A stretch of DNA of 64,000 nt from Xanthostigma xanthostigma (lineage: Eukaryota > Arthropoda > Insecta > Raphidioptera > Raphidiidae). A program made the translations under genes and the position numbers. Below the pieces are notes generated by a model, which was given only the letters and a program-made list of their open reading frames with translations, was not told the origin of the DNA and did no database searches. The stretch spans positions 30,811,108 through 30,875,107 of the forward strand of contig OY754467.1 of the NCBI GenBank assembly GCA_963575645.1, given 5' to 3'. Shown here in pieces: positions 25,620 to 37,109 of the stretch; the first letter of the stretch is position 1, and each line of letters opens with the position of its first letter.

Positions 25620-25775
25620 TCCCCCCAAACGCCCTCCCCTTTTCATTGTGCAAAAAAACGCTATCGCATCGACACGACCCCCTAATTGTTTTTTAAAGAT
25701 ATCCCCCCGAACGCCTTCCCCTTTTCATTGCGCAAAAAAACGCCATCGCATTCACACGACCCCGTATTTTTTTAA
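25620..25775. repeat. 82-bp tandem duplication
   Basis: Two copies, each with AACGCC(C/T)TCCCCTTTTCATT, a run of A, then 'CGC(T/C)ATCGCATC' and 'ACACGACCCC'. Spacing between copies is 82 bp. Confidence 0.75.
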
Positions 25776-27960
25776 AGAACTCTCCCAATCGCAAATGCAA
25801 TCCAGTTGTTTATATTTTTTAACCATATTTTAAATATGCATACCAATGAGACAAACTGCATACCGATTTCTTTTCTCTGCTGACCAATTTTGAAATCTTA
25901 CTGACCAAGTACCTAATCATTTTGCTGCGCGACTGCTTATTAAGCAGATACATAATATTGCTAGCTGCCCGCGTATGGTTAAAATACTGACCTTATTAAG
26001 ATGCTTTGTAGAACATGGATTGCAGTCCAATTTTTATTTATTTTAAACAAAATCTTTGTATATTGACCAAATAATTTTACGGCTGATTTTTGTTGCTAAC
26101 CAAATTTCATAACGGCTAACGAAATATTATGTAGCTAGTTCTAAATATTCTTTTTCCTGTTCATATTACGTCGTATAAATGAAACAGTAAATATTTTCAA
26201 ACACAACCACCAGTTAGCGCCACATGGCAAGCTGCACAATGCCTATAGATATTACATATTTATAAATTTCTTCATTCTTTAAACTTTTATTTGTATCATA
26301 AATATAGTTATGGCCTCTGACTAAGCAGGGTATGCATGCAAATTTGAAAAAGTATCCACATAGGAAAGAAATATATACGACAAAATAAGTACCTAAATCA
26401 TTTTATAGTTTAATAATTCGAAGATGTACACAAAGCACAATATCATGCTATATTTTATGTAATTTTAAATACAGAGAGTCCTATTTTCAACAGGAATGCA
26501 GAGTACCGGGTAACGTTTTTATAATTATACTCAAAATTCTTTTTAACCAAAAGGATACTGAAAATACAGTTAAATGGATTTCTACTTTAGAAAAAGATTA
26601 TAGTTTCAAAACTATAAAAAATATAGATATTATTTTCAGGGTTTGTTTTTGTGGGTTTTATAATATGTGATCAGTTTGAAAAAATGTCTAGCTTTAGCTT
26701 TTTCTTCTCTATACGCGAATTTTGATAACATTATCTCGTTTCATCTAGAAAGAAATAGTGAACCCTTTTCGTTTAAAGTTTTCTACAAATTAAAAAAAAT
26801 AATCTTTGATTTTCTAAACTCTAAGAATTACAGGAGTTTTGGGAGATAAAACTTTGTTTGACACGGTATACTATAAAAACCGGCTGTGCAATTTTCGTTC
26901 GAAATCGGCGGTCGGCGCCTATAGTTTTTAATTACGATTATTCTAGGTATATTTCTATATATTTTTTTTAAATTTGCCACTCCAACTCAACAAGTGGGGA
27001 AAGATGCCGAAAAATTTAGATCAAAATTTACATTTCATTTTGAAGTTTCAAAAAAAGTATGTTTGGAAAAAGTCTGTTCGTCTATTTTTCTGTTTGTTGT
27101 CTATGAGCACTATACAGGTCAAATGGTTGATGGGATCAAAACCAAATTTTAATAAAATGTTCGACCTGTACTTAAGAAGAGATATGTGCCACAACGTTAT
27201 TTTTTTTCTGTTATACTGGTATACTGTTATAACTATTAATTATTATTCCATAGTTTTTTTGAACGAAGGTTTAATTTCTGTAGGTGGGTGCGTAGAATCA
27301 GTTTTACTTCTGTAGTGTGCAGTGTAAAATACAAAGTCTCTCTTTTCATTTATTGGAATCAACGTCATTTTTGTTTTAATAATGAATTTAAAATCCAAAT
27401 TATTCTTTTTACAGAATATTAGGATTGAGGGCTCGTAACAGAAAAGTCATTAAAATCGCTGTACGATTGGCTATTGACACGATTATAAAGTGATCGAATA
27501 ATTTAATCACAAATAGGACATTGTGTACCTATATAATATGTAAATAAAACATATATAAAATTGCGACGCTTTGAATAAAGTATTAATTTATTTGCCGTCC
27601 ATGCTTCAACAGACAAGATAATATATGTGTATGCGACGGATAATCTATGTTATAATAATATTTAAAGATATGGCGGCATTGAATAAAAAATAATAAAATC
27701 ATCGTCATAAATTTGTTGAAATTTATTTCACCTGTATAAATACTTCATACTCAATTTTCTCGCATATAAATCACGGACAGCGCCGCCTAACGCAGATTTA
27801 TGTCGCTCTATGATACACATAGCTACAGTGTGAATGTGTATTATGATTTATACAGGCTGTCGTCGAAAACTGGACTTGCGAAATTGCGATACATTAAAAC
27901 TTAACCAGTAGAAACGCTTCAAAAAAATAGTATTTTTTTCTTTTAACGATATTTTTGGTG
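25776..27960. other. Intergenic, one foldback-family fragment
   Basis: A diverged piece of family B lies at about 26990-27200 (AACAAGTGGGGAAAGATG, 'CTGTTCGTCTATTTTTCTG'). The rest shows nothing I can assign. Confidence 0.4.
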
Positions 27961-27964
27961 AGTA

Positions 27965-28110
27965 ATAGTATATTGTGCAACTAGTGAGAGGAGAAGATTT
28001 CATGAGCGTGAAATTTGCCGCACGAGCGTAGCGAGTGCGGTAACACGGGAGTGGAATATTCTCCTTCGATCAATAGTCGCACATAATACTTTATTCAACT
28101 AGCACGAGTA
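27965..28110. repeat. Dispersed repeat with GCACGAGCG palindrome
   Basis: CCGCACGAGCGTAGCGAGTG is an interrupted palindrome. The flanks 'TGTGCAACTAGTG' and 'TTCAACTAGCACG' are near inverses. A related piece is at 53042-53090 (TTGTGCAACTAGTGCGAC). Confidence 0.45.
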
Positions 28111-28399
28111 ATATGTAATCGGGGTCCAGATAAAAGAGGGAAAAATAATAAATCACTTCATTGATTGACGTACCCACCGCCCTCGATGCACACAAGATGG
28201 CCCTGACTTTCGCTGAATTGCTATGCTGTTTTTATATATACAAATCGCTACCGCGTTTCTATTGGTCCAGAAACTATGCAGTAATAATTCATTACCGTAC
28301 AGTTTCGGCTCGATACCGCATTCCTATTGGTCAGTATTACATTATCGTACAGTTTCGGCTCATTATTAGCACTGTACGCGTCAACATGAAGTAATTTAT

Positions 28400-29551
28400 T
28401 ATTTCTCCCGAATTTGGCGTGTTGAATAAATATATTTACTGGAGCGCGGGCGCCCTCCTCAAATTTCTACCGCGGCGAAATGTCGCGGAAGTGAGGCAAA
28501 GCTTATAGTTTATGCAATAATCCATGGGAAATGTTGACCGTCTGAATTTTATGTAACAGAAGTAAAGGAATCTATAAAATAGATATTTGAATACATATAC
28601 ATTTTGAAGCGTATAAGCACGTAATTATTTGACAAAATAAGTAATTAATATAGAGCACATACCACTAGTGAAGCGGTATTTGCAATAAGTAGGTAAGTTC
28701 GAACATTTAACAAAATCGCGTAGCGGTCATTACCGTCCGATTCACAGAGAGATACAAAGTTGGTCACTTAACGTCGAAAATGAATAATTTATTTTATTTT
28801 ATTTTTCATTTTCCTCAAAGTGAGAACCTTGATGTGGAATTTTGACTCCATTAGTCGCATGCTATGTAGAAACCTAACCTCTTTAAATAACCTTTTGTAA
28901 CAAAACTGTTCTAGTTCGTGGTGGAAAATACTTATTTACAATAGTGAAACGTTAACAAAACAGTTAAACACATAAACAAAAGTACTTCTCTATAACGTAA
29001 CAGAAACTAAACAACAATTCTAACTAATAAAATAAAAGAATAAGTAATAATCTCGGCAGTTACCTCAGTACTGTTCACGGTACTGACTGTTAATCTATGT
29101 GACAACTATTTGTCGATTGTTAACTCGATGAAGCACAATGTATGACTGCCTGTCTACTGAGCAATCCCGTGGTATATATATGCGCTGGATAGTTCTTTCT
29201 TTTCCTTGCCAATTGTTGTTCCACAGCAATCCGTGTGTCATTGTTAGAATGACGAGCCGTTTGTTGTCTCACGAATTTCTTTGTCGTCCCAACAGAGATC
29301 GTGTAACACTTTTATTAGATTGTAGCACAATTTATACTTATTCAAAAGTCTAATAACTTTTGTGCTTTCATTATATCTCCAGCTGACAGACGTTTGTACA
29401 TCAAACGCTCTGGTTTGAATGCTTTGAATCTAGGCTAACTCGCGTGTCGACCGTTGGTGCAGGACGCGCAGGTACCGGTTGGGATTTAAAATGGGCGGAC
29501 GTGTCTCGACCGGTCCGCAGGCCATACCCGTCACTGTGAATCGCGTCTCAA
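28400..29551. other. Intergenic, nothing assigned
   Basis: AT-rich sequence becoming GC-rich near 29400. No ORF, RNA or element end can be supported. Confidence 0.4.
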
Positions 29552-30790
29552 AGGTGGCTTCTCACGGCGCGTTTTACCGCAGGTCGCGCCAACGCGCCTT
29601 GTGAAGGAAGTAGCGCGGGGCGACGCGGGCTAGCACGACCTGGCGCGTCCTTACCGGACAAAGTCGGTCCCGTCAGAGGCGCGGTGCGGGTGCATCCGTG
29701 CCGACTCGAGCGCGCGCGTGGCAGTGCGGGTGAACACGTCGCATTAAACTATGTTCAATCATGAATCATGGACATCCCAAGTAACAATTTGATATTTTAT
29801 AACTGTTGCAAGAACGTTTATACAACATTTTTTATAAAACAAGAATGTTGATATAAACATTTTAACAATGTTTACAAAACATCTATAGAACCAAAATGGG
29901 CACACTTTATAAAATACATTAGCTCTATAATTTGTTGTATATTGACTACGAAAGCTATTATATAATAGTTTTATAAACGTATATAGAATCTTAATAAAAG
30001 TTATATAAAATAATTATAAAATACTTTTTTAGAAAACAGTTATACAACTGAATTGTGTTTTATTTTTAAGACCTTTATAAAATATTAATCGAACCATTAT
30101 AAAATATTTCTATCAGCATGATTTTATTTCTTCTATGCAACAATTTTGTTGCAATACCACAATAATGGAACTAAGTACAAATAATGTTCTAAATTGCTTT
30201 CGAGGGAACTCTAATAAAAACGCATTAACATTATGGCTTCCATGTCTGAATATTTCTTACATTACATATAAATTATAACTAGACAAATATCTATTTTGGC
30301 CAGTAGAAAGGTGAATTTGACATGCGACGAAAATTTTTATGTGCAATATATAGGGTATATGTGCTAAAATTTTGAAGCGCCATAAAAATATTAAATATTT
30401 CTTATATTAAAATAATAAATAGTGAATATAAATAAATATTTTTTTTATTTTTTTTCATTAAATGTGTATATAATTACAAAAAAAAGTATCAGAATTAAAT
30501 TTTTGTTAGATAAAACAGGCAATTGATAAAAAAAATCGTCTGTTGTTTGCAAATTCCAAAAATGTCGGAGAATACATTGTCAACATTACCTCCAAAAAAT
30601 GGCTGCGCTTTATAAAACATATTTATCTAGGCGGTGATAATTATAAAATAGATATGCTCTATATGTCACTTTTATAAAACATACATTTTGTATTAAATTA
30701 TTTATCTCTACTGGGGCGTACTTAATGCAACAACAAAGTTATTTCATAATATAATTAATCTGTTAGAATATAAGTATTTATCTTGTAGGA

Positions 30791-31891
30791 AAATAGTACT
30801 TAGAACAAAATTATAAAACATTAAAGAGAGTTAGATTTTTACTGTTCAGTAAACGTTTATACAACAATTCTTATGCAACATTTTTGCTGTCGAAACAAAA
30901 TTGTTTTATAGTGGCTATATAGAGGCAAACACTAGGATCATTTGGTTACTTTAGAAATAATTATAAAATACTTTTTTAAAAGCTGAGCTGAACAATAATA
31001 AAATAGTTTTGTAATGCCGTTTTCCGTCACAGTATTGCTGCACAGAACATTATTTAATGCGCCAATAGTCTTTATCCGAGTATTTTATAATAGAATCATG
31101 CAAAGCCATTATACAACACTTATCGAATAGTTATAACTCAAAAAAATACTTTTTAGAACGAAAATGTTTCCATCAATATTTTTATAAAACAAAACTATTC
31201 AAGTAAGGTTTGCCTTATTGATTTATTTTATCAGTTCTCATCTAAAAGATCGGTATCGTAGACTGCAGGCTCTTCTGGAGGTTTATTTTTTAAAATTATG
31301 CCACTGTTATTATTAGTTACTGTCTCATGGCCATTATTACTCAAAATTGCATAGTATTTGCTGACCTTTCTGCGAAAAGATCCACTTCTTTTTACTTCTT
31401 TCCACTTGCTTAACATTCTGACAGCACAGCCGCAGAACTGATAAAATAAATCAATAAGGCGAACCTTACTTGAATAGTTTTGTTTTATAAAAATATTGAT
31501 GGAAACATTTTCGTTCTAAAAAGTATTTTTTTGAGTTATAACTATTCGATAAGTGTTGTATAATGGCTTTGCATGATTCTATTATCAAATACTCGGATAA
31601 AGGCTATTGGCGCATTAAATAGTGTTCTGTGCAGCAATACTGTGACAGAAAACGGCATTACAAAACTATTTTATTATTGTTCAGCTCAGCTTTTAAAAAA
31701 GTATTTTTTAATTGTTTCTAAAGTAACCAAATGATCCTAGTGGTTGCCTTTATATAGCCACTATAAAACAATTCTGTTTCGACAGCAAAAATGTTGCATA
31801 AGAATTGTTGTATAAACGTTTACTGAACAGTAAAAATCTAACTCTCTTTAATATTTTATAATTTTGTTCTAAGAACATTCTTAGTACTATT
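30791..31891. repeat. Inverted repeat with about 440-bp arms
   Basis: The arms 30791-31238 and 31433-31891 are near-identical inverses (for example 'TGCGCCAATAGTCTTTATCC' against its inverse). The loop of about 195 bp carries the ORF 31231-31416. Confidence 0.85.
31231..31416 (-). CDS. Small ORF in the foldback loop
   Basis: A 61-codon ORF fills the single-copy loop exactly, with its stop at the arm border. It starts MLSKWKEVKRSGSFRRKVSK, a basic helix-like N terminus, and ends acidic (EEPAVYDTDLLDEN). The mix of basic start and acidic tail looks like the first exon of a transposon-encoded protein, but I do not recognise the family. Codon-like composition suggests a captured coding piece rather than chance; no evidence shows that it is expressed. 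Confidence 0.35.
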   Translation of the reverse strand: MLSKWKEVKRSGSFRRKVSKYYAILSNNGHETVTNNNSGIILKNKPPEEPAVYDTDLLDEN

Positions 31892-32216
31892 TTATAAAAC
31901 AATTTAGCTGCCGATGATAAAATACTCATCTTCGTGACAGCAACAGAACAAAATAGCTTTTGGACGACAGTAATACAACATTAAAAAAACAGAACCGTTC
32001 TTTAATTTTAAAATTACAGAGCAACTTTGCTAGTTGGGATGTATGGTTTTGTATCTCGGTGTATTATTGTATTTAAAATATTCTTTGTGACGTGCATGCA
32101 TGTAAGTTTGCGGCGCGGCGCAACGCACGCCGTGAGAACGGGCGGGCGCGGGCTCGCGCGTACAAATCGGCGCGGCGCGACGCTGTCTGCGATAAAACGC
32201 GCCGTAGAAGCCACCT

Positions 32217-32870
32217 ATGATGCCAATAGAAATGATAAACATATCAATTTATATTTTGGTTATTTCAAAGAGATAGAAAGCGAGAGAGAGGCAGATAGTA
32301 ATCGTCCAAACTAACAACCGGTATGGCGGCACGTTATCATATTATGTGTGCATGCATGCAAGCGTCTGAACACGTTTGCGATGCACAGCGTCGCCGCAAA
32401 CAGTATTCCCAAATATATTTATTATGTTGTTTTTGACTTGAACAATGAACAATATAGTATTGTCACGTAACGTATATTTTTGCAGGCTGATGTTTTGCGA
32501 TCTGTGACTTATTATTCATAAACAGTTGCATGAGTGGCAATTAAAACATTGCGTAGGTACTAAAAATGTTAAAGATTATATTTTAGACTCTTTAACTCTT
32601 TTTCGTAATATCTACCGATTACAATTTCTAAATAATAAAAATAATATAATAATTTAAAAGAAAACTTCTAAAAACAACTCTTTCATAAATGTATCTAAAT
32701 ATTAAAAAGAATAATGTAAGACATATATTTAATTATATATATATATTTTTTTTTTTTTATATATTATATTTGTACGATCCACAATAATGATCAATACAAT
32801 ATATTGAATTATATAATAGTTCGTACGTAACGTTAACATACCATATGAGTTAATACACATACTATTTTAC
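32217..32870. other. Intergenic, nothing assigned
   Basis: AT-rich with a short AT microsatellite near 32740-32765. No gene is seen. Confidence 0.4.
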
Positions 32871-33127
32871 CGGATTTGTCAGGATCCGCAGCGTATGTCA
32901 GAACGTGAGGTACATCGGGTCAGATTCCAGTGGACATCAACATGTTCCTGTCATGAAACGTATATGAGTATTCATAGATTCAAACTACGCATCACATCAT
33001 CATAATTTATAGTACATTATATCATCATATTAAGTTATAGTTAGTCAATCAACTATTCTCATCACTCCATGCCCAATCGCAACACAATCATACTCATCAC
33101 ATTCATCAGTGGTCTCGCACAAACCAC

Positions 33128-33374
33128 CATCCTTTTCAACTCTGAGACAGCCATTGCATGTCGGCAGAATTGAGGTCTCTTTCAACCCCAAAATAATGGT
33201 TGGAAAAACCATGATGAATATCCTTTTTACTCTGAGACAGTTACACCTATCGGCAGAGTGAGGTCTCTTTCAACCCAAAACAATGGTCTTGACAACGACC
33301 ATTGTAAATATCCTTTTAACTCTGAGACAGTCACACCTATCGGCAGAGTAAGGCCTCTTTCAACCCCAAAATAT
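33128..33374. repeat. 90-bp tandem repeat, about 2.7 copies
   Basis: ACTCTGAGACAG recurs at exactly 90-bp steps (33141, 33231, 33321), each followed by CGGCAGA and 'GAGGTCTCTTTCAACCC'. Confidence 0.85.
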
Positions 33375-33380
33375 CACACC

Positions 33381-33560
33381 CTGTGATCTTCACATTATCA
33401 ACAAAATGTGGCACAACAACATTTATGGTCACACCATAACATCACGCACAAGCCGTGATTTCAACTCAAAACGTCACATACAGTGATCTACACATTATCA
33501 ACATAATGTGGCACAACCCTTTATGGTCACAACATAACATCCACCTTACGATCACAACGT
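33381..33560. repeat. 100-bp tandem duplication
   Basis: CACATTATCAACA recurs at 33391 and 33491 with 'ATGTGGCACAAC' and 'TTTATGGTCACA' in both copies. Confidence 0.8.
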
Positions 33561-34660
33561 AAACCAAACAACATTCCTTGATCTCACCCATTATTACTGA
33601 CTGTATGAAACCTCAAACTGCACTTCAGGCTCACAACCCATTTATAGACAACCTACATAAATAAGCTATTTATGTCGGCTGCCTCCAAACTCAACAACAT
33701 TTCACATTAATCTCTAAACATGAACTCTCTCAATTTTTCACATCCCTGATCTTCGACAGCCAACCTATATAGAAATCCATCTATAATAGTTCTCTAATCA
33801 ATACAGGCATAAACAAAGTAACTCTACTGAAGTACTTTCAATTTCAGTCAGTAACCACAAACATACAGCATTCAGTTAGTACTTTGGCCTTCAAACCATC
33901 CATAATCACACAAACATCACTCAACCCTGATATCACCATAATACATAGGTCCATGATCATTATTATAGTACATACGTAATCAATACTCAATATATTCACA
34001 CTCGTGAACCTCTTTAATCTATGAGAATACTCAGCAGGTTGAAAACCTATACGAATCTATTAAATACTCAGTAGGAAAACCCAGTAGGGCACCTACCTTT
34101 GCGTCTGGAAATGCTGGCACACTATCACAATATGATTTACACAAATTAATTGCAATTATTATTAAAATATAACACATTTTCAATAGAAGGATATTCAAAG
34201 ACAAGCACAATACAATCACTGTTTATTCATAGAAGATTACCACTGAAATGGTTCATCCTACAGAATCTTTGTTAACTTCCACCCACTATGAAGTGGTTCT
34301 AATTTATTAGTTACGGCTTTCGTGCGACCAAATGCAAGGCCCTGTCTTATATCTCTCAACGAGTGTCCTTATTTTATCTATAGTTTGCTATTTTAACATC
34401 TCTGTTGGTGAGAATATAATATTTTTAAGTAAAATATCAACTTTACAAACACCCAAAAATAATATTTCTTACAATAAAATAATTATTTTTTTGAACTTAC
34501 AATTTACAAAAAAAATTGAAAAAATATAGGCTACTAAAACTAAAAACGTTGAGTATATACAGAATGATTTGTAAGTTGAGGCATTTTTTAACAGCGTGTA
34601 CAATTCAAATAGACAGACAAATAATTACTGTAACTTTTTAAAAAAAAAATGGTTGTCTGT

Positions 34661-36578
34661 TTAACGTGATAACGTATTCCGCTCGAATATCATATTTAAT
34701 AATCTGCATCTTTCGCTTCAAATTTAGGTTTTTTTACGTAATTTGGGTTGCCTGCATATATTTTTTCACAAAATTAATAGATTGTTTGAACGAAAGCAAA
34801 TGAAATTATGAACTACCTAAAAACAAAATAATTTATGTTCTATTTCTCCTATCTTCTACATATAATAATTATAATAATTCGAATCTATGATATTGCATCT
34901 TTCGCTTCAAATTTAGGTTAATTTTATTTATTAAAATTACTTACCACCTATAATAATAATTGTTTTTTTTAACTTTCTTTCTTTCGTATTTATTTTAAGT
35001 CTCAAAGATTAACTGTCATAATATTTTGAAAACAATCGTTTCATTGTTTATATAAAATTCCAAAACCTACTTACAATATTTAAGTATTTTCATACGTCAA
35101 AAAATTGATTTTTATAATGATAAAATTTGTTAGAAAACGATTTTTTCGAGAGATGAGACCTAGCTAAAACGATTTTTTGCCCCCCAAAATCCTTTTTCAG
35201 TAAATTTCATCCAAATCGTTAGGGCCGTTTTCGAGAAAAGCACGCACAGGGTCAGGCGGAACGTTACACTTTTTCGTGCATGCAGCCGGTGTTTCATCAA
35301 TTTATAAGATTGGTGATTCATCATAGTTAAGGCAATGGTGCGTATTTCAATCGGTGGAAAGCAACCGGATGACTCTTGGTATTTGAGTTCCTGAAGCAAT
35401 TTGGAAACTTTTTTGTTCAGTACCTCATAACCCCAAAATGGAAGGAATCGGAGAAAAGGGGGGGGGGGTCAAAACGTAAAAAAAAATTGTTTAGAAACCA
35501 AATGGAAAGGCGGTAGCATTAAAGTACGTGTACTCACTATTGTTTAAAAAAATTGTCATCCGAAACGTGCGGACGGTTTGCGCGAACCGATTTTTTGAAA
35601 ATCGGAAAAAAAAAATTGTGTCGCAACCGGTTGCGATTTTGAGGAAAATTCTTGTTTTTGTTCAGAGATGCTGTAAAAAAATTGTCATCCGTTTCTGCTG
35701 GACGGATTTTGAGGAATTAAAGGTTTGAGTGGCTAAAATTCTCGATTTTTCACTAGCTTTTTTCAAACATCATAAAAAAATTGCTAAAATTGTTAAAAAC
35801 GGATGACGTTTCTTATACATGTTCTCAGAGTGTCCAACTATAATATGTATCAATGTCATCCGTTTTTATAACATTTAACCCCATTTTTCAACCCCTTACT
35901 TTTGTGCGATATTAATCAGAATATTGAGGTTAGACTCGTTTCTGATGGCATACAGATAACGTACACAACTCCTTTAGGGGTTGAAAAATGAGGTTAAATG
36001 TTATAAAAACGGATGACATTGATACATATTATAGTTGGACCCTCTGAGAACATGTATAAGAAACGTCATCCGTTTTTAACAATTTTAGCAATTTTTTTAT
36101 GATGTTTGAAAAAAGCTAGTGAAAAATCGAGAATTTTAGCCACTCAAACCTTTAATTCCTCAAAATCCGTCCAGCAGAAACGGATGACAATTTTTTTACA
36201 GCATCTCTGAACAAAAACAAGAATTTTCCTCAAAATCGCAACCGGTTGCGACACAATTTTTTTTTTCCGATTTTCAAAAAATCGGTTCGCGCAAACCGTC
36301 CGCACGTTTCGGATGACAATTTTTTTAAACAATAGTGAGTACACGTACTTTAATGCTACCGCCTTTCCATTTGGTTTCTAAACAATTTTTTTTTACGTTT
36401 TGACCCCCCCCCCCCTTTTCTCCGATTCCTTCCATTTTGGGGTTATGAGGTACTGAACAAAAAAGTTTCCAAATTGCTTCAGGAACTCAAATACCAAGAG
36501 TCATCCGGTTGCTTTCCACCGATTGAAATACGCACCATTGCCTTAACTATCAATTTATAAGACGTTATCACGTCAAAA
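34661..36578. mobile_element. ACGTGATAACG MITE, interrupted
   Basis: The left end 'ACGTGATAACGTATTCC' and the right end 'GACGTTATCACGT' match the uninterrupted copy at 44466-44612. The middle is split by 34704-35220 and by the palindrome 35331-36542. Confidence 0.6.
35331..36542. mobile_element. Near-perfect 1.2-kb palindrome flanked by TTAA
   Basis: The outer ends GGCAATGGTGCGTATTTC and its exact inverse are each bordered by TTAA (35327-35330, 36543-36546). The arms are about 570 bp and nearly identical: a 66-codon stretch at 35528-35728 is exactly repeated on the other strand at 36144-36344. The loop is about 70 bp near 35936. GTCATCCG/CGGATGAC recurs several times per arm. The TTAA flank suggests piggyBac- or Kolobok-type mobilisation. 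Confidence 0.8.
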
Positions 36579-36669
36579 AAGATTATGTCATTATCAGGTA
36601 TCAGGTATTTGAAGTTCGATAATTTTCTGATGAACAGTTTCCTAGCCTGTGCATCGGACGTGAAGTATC

Positions 36670-36925
36670 TGTCGCGTAGCCGTCAAGATCACCGAATCTA
36701 AACCCTTTGGATTTTTTTGTGGGGGTAGATTAAAACTTTTGTGTTCAAAAATCCGGTTAACACGCGCGAATAACGAATAGTACGAACCGAAAATGCATTC
36801 CAAATAATTCGTCGAAAGCTCTTATCGCTACTACATGCAGAAGCATGGCTGCGACGCAAAATTCTTTACGTGCACCAAAACGGAAGCATCTACGAACAAT
36901 TTCTGTAAACGCGCCATTACATTGG
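36670..36925 (+). pseudogene. Mariner transposase C-terminal remnant
   Basis: SRSPNLNPLDFFV is the third-Asp region of mariner-type transposases. It is followed after a frameshift by a decayed C terminus ending VHQNGSIYEQFL. Stops and frameshifts are present. Confidence 0.65.
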
Positions 36926-37109
36926 ATAGACAGGATCCTACTCTTGAACGTCAGTACTAGACTCAAATTTCAATTAAATTTTGAAGAGCAGTTTCTTTCT
37001 TATTTTTGAGTTTTGATAAAAAAGTTAATCAAAGTAACATTTGTTTGTCTATTTGATTCCACAGTCTGTGAAAAAACATGCCTCAATTTAAAATTATCTT
37101 GCATACGGA

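Larger units (their letters stand above)
29771..32040. mobile_element. Foldback-bearing DNA element
   Basis: The ends ATCCCAAGTAACAATTTG and, inverted, ATCCCAACTAGCAAAGTTGC are similar over about 20 bp. The body is packed with variants of TTATAAAACA/TTATAAAATA in both orientations. It contains the inverted repeat 30791-31891 and a loop ORF. Superfamily unknown. Confidence 0.55.
29552..32216. mobile_element. GC-rich TIR element carrying a second element inside
   Basis: The left end AGGTGGCTTCTCACGGCGCG is matched by the inverse of AGGTGGCTTCTACGGCGCG at the right. Both subterminal regions are strongly GC/CpG-rich (29553-29740 and 32110-32216) against an AT-rich background. Between them sits the foldback element 29771-32040. 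Without that insert the outer element is about 400 bp, a MITE of uncertain superfamily. Confidence 0.6.
32871..34330. other. C/A-rich, G-poor block of unknown origin
   Basis: The + strand is strongly C/A-rich and G-poor compared with both flanks and lacks long ORFs. It contains two adjoining tandem repeats. It may be a non-coding part of a retroelement, but no LTR pair or primer site is recognised. Confidence 0.4.
34560..37105 (+). mobile_element. Mariner-type element with two nested insertions
   Basis: The left end (CAG..., TTGAGGCATTTTTTAACAG) and the inverted right end (TTGAGGCATGTTTTTTCACAG) match, each followed by a TCAAATAGACA motif. The inside holds a mariner C-terminal remnant (36670-36925), an ACGTGATAACG MITE split across 34661-36578, and within that the palindrome 35331-36542. 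The inferred order is mariner first, MITE second, palindrome last. Confidence 0.6.

Noticed and set aside
26974..27315. 113-codon ORF
   Set aside because: Overlaps a family B repeat fragment; translation has no domain-like features.
32014..32314. Three overlapping Arg/Ala-rich ORFs
   Set aside because: Produced by the CpG-rich end of a MITE.
33128..33560. CRISPR array
   Set aside because: Eukaryotic tandem repeats of 90-100 bp without spacer structure.
35528..36344. Two identical 66-codon ORFs on opposite strands
   Set aside because: They are the two arms of a palindrome, not a gene family.
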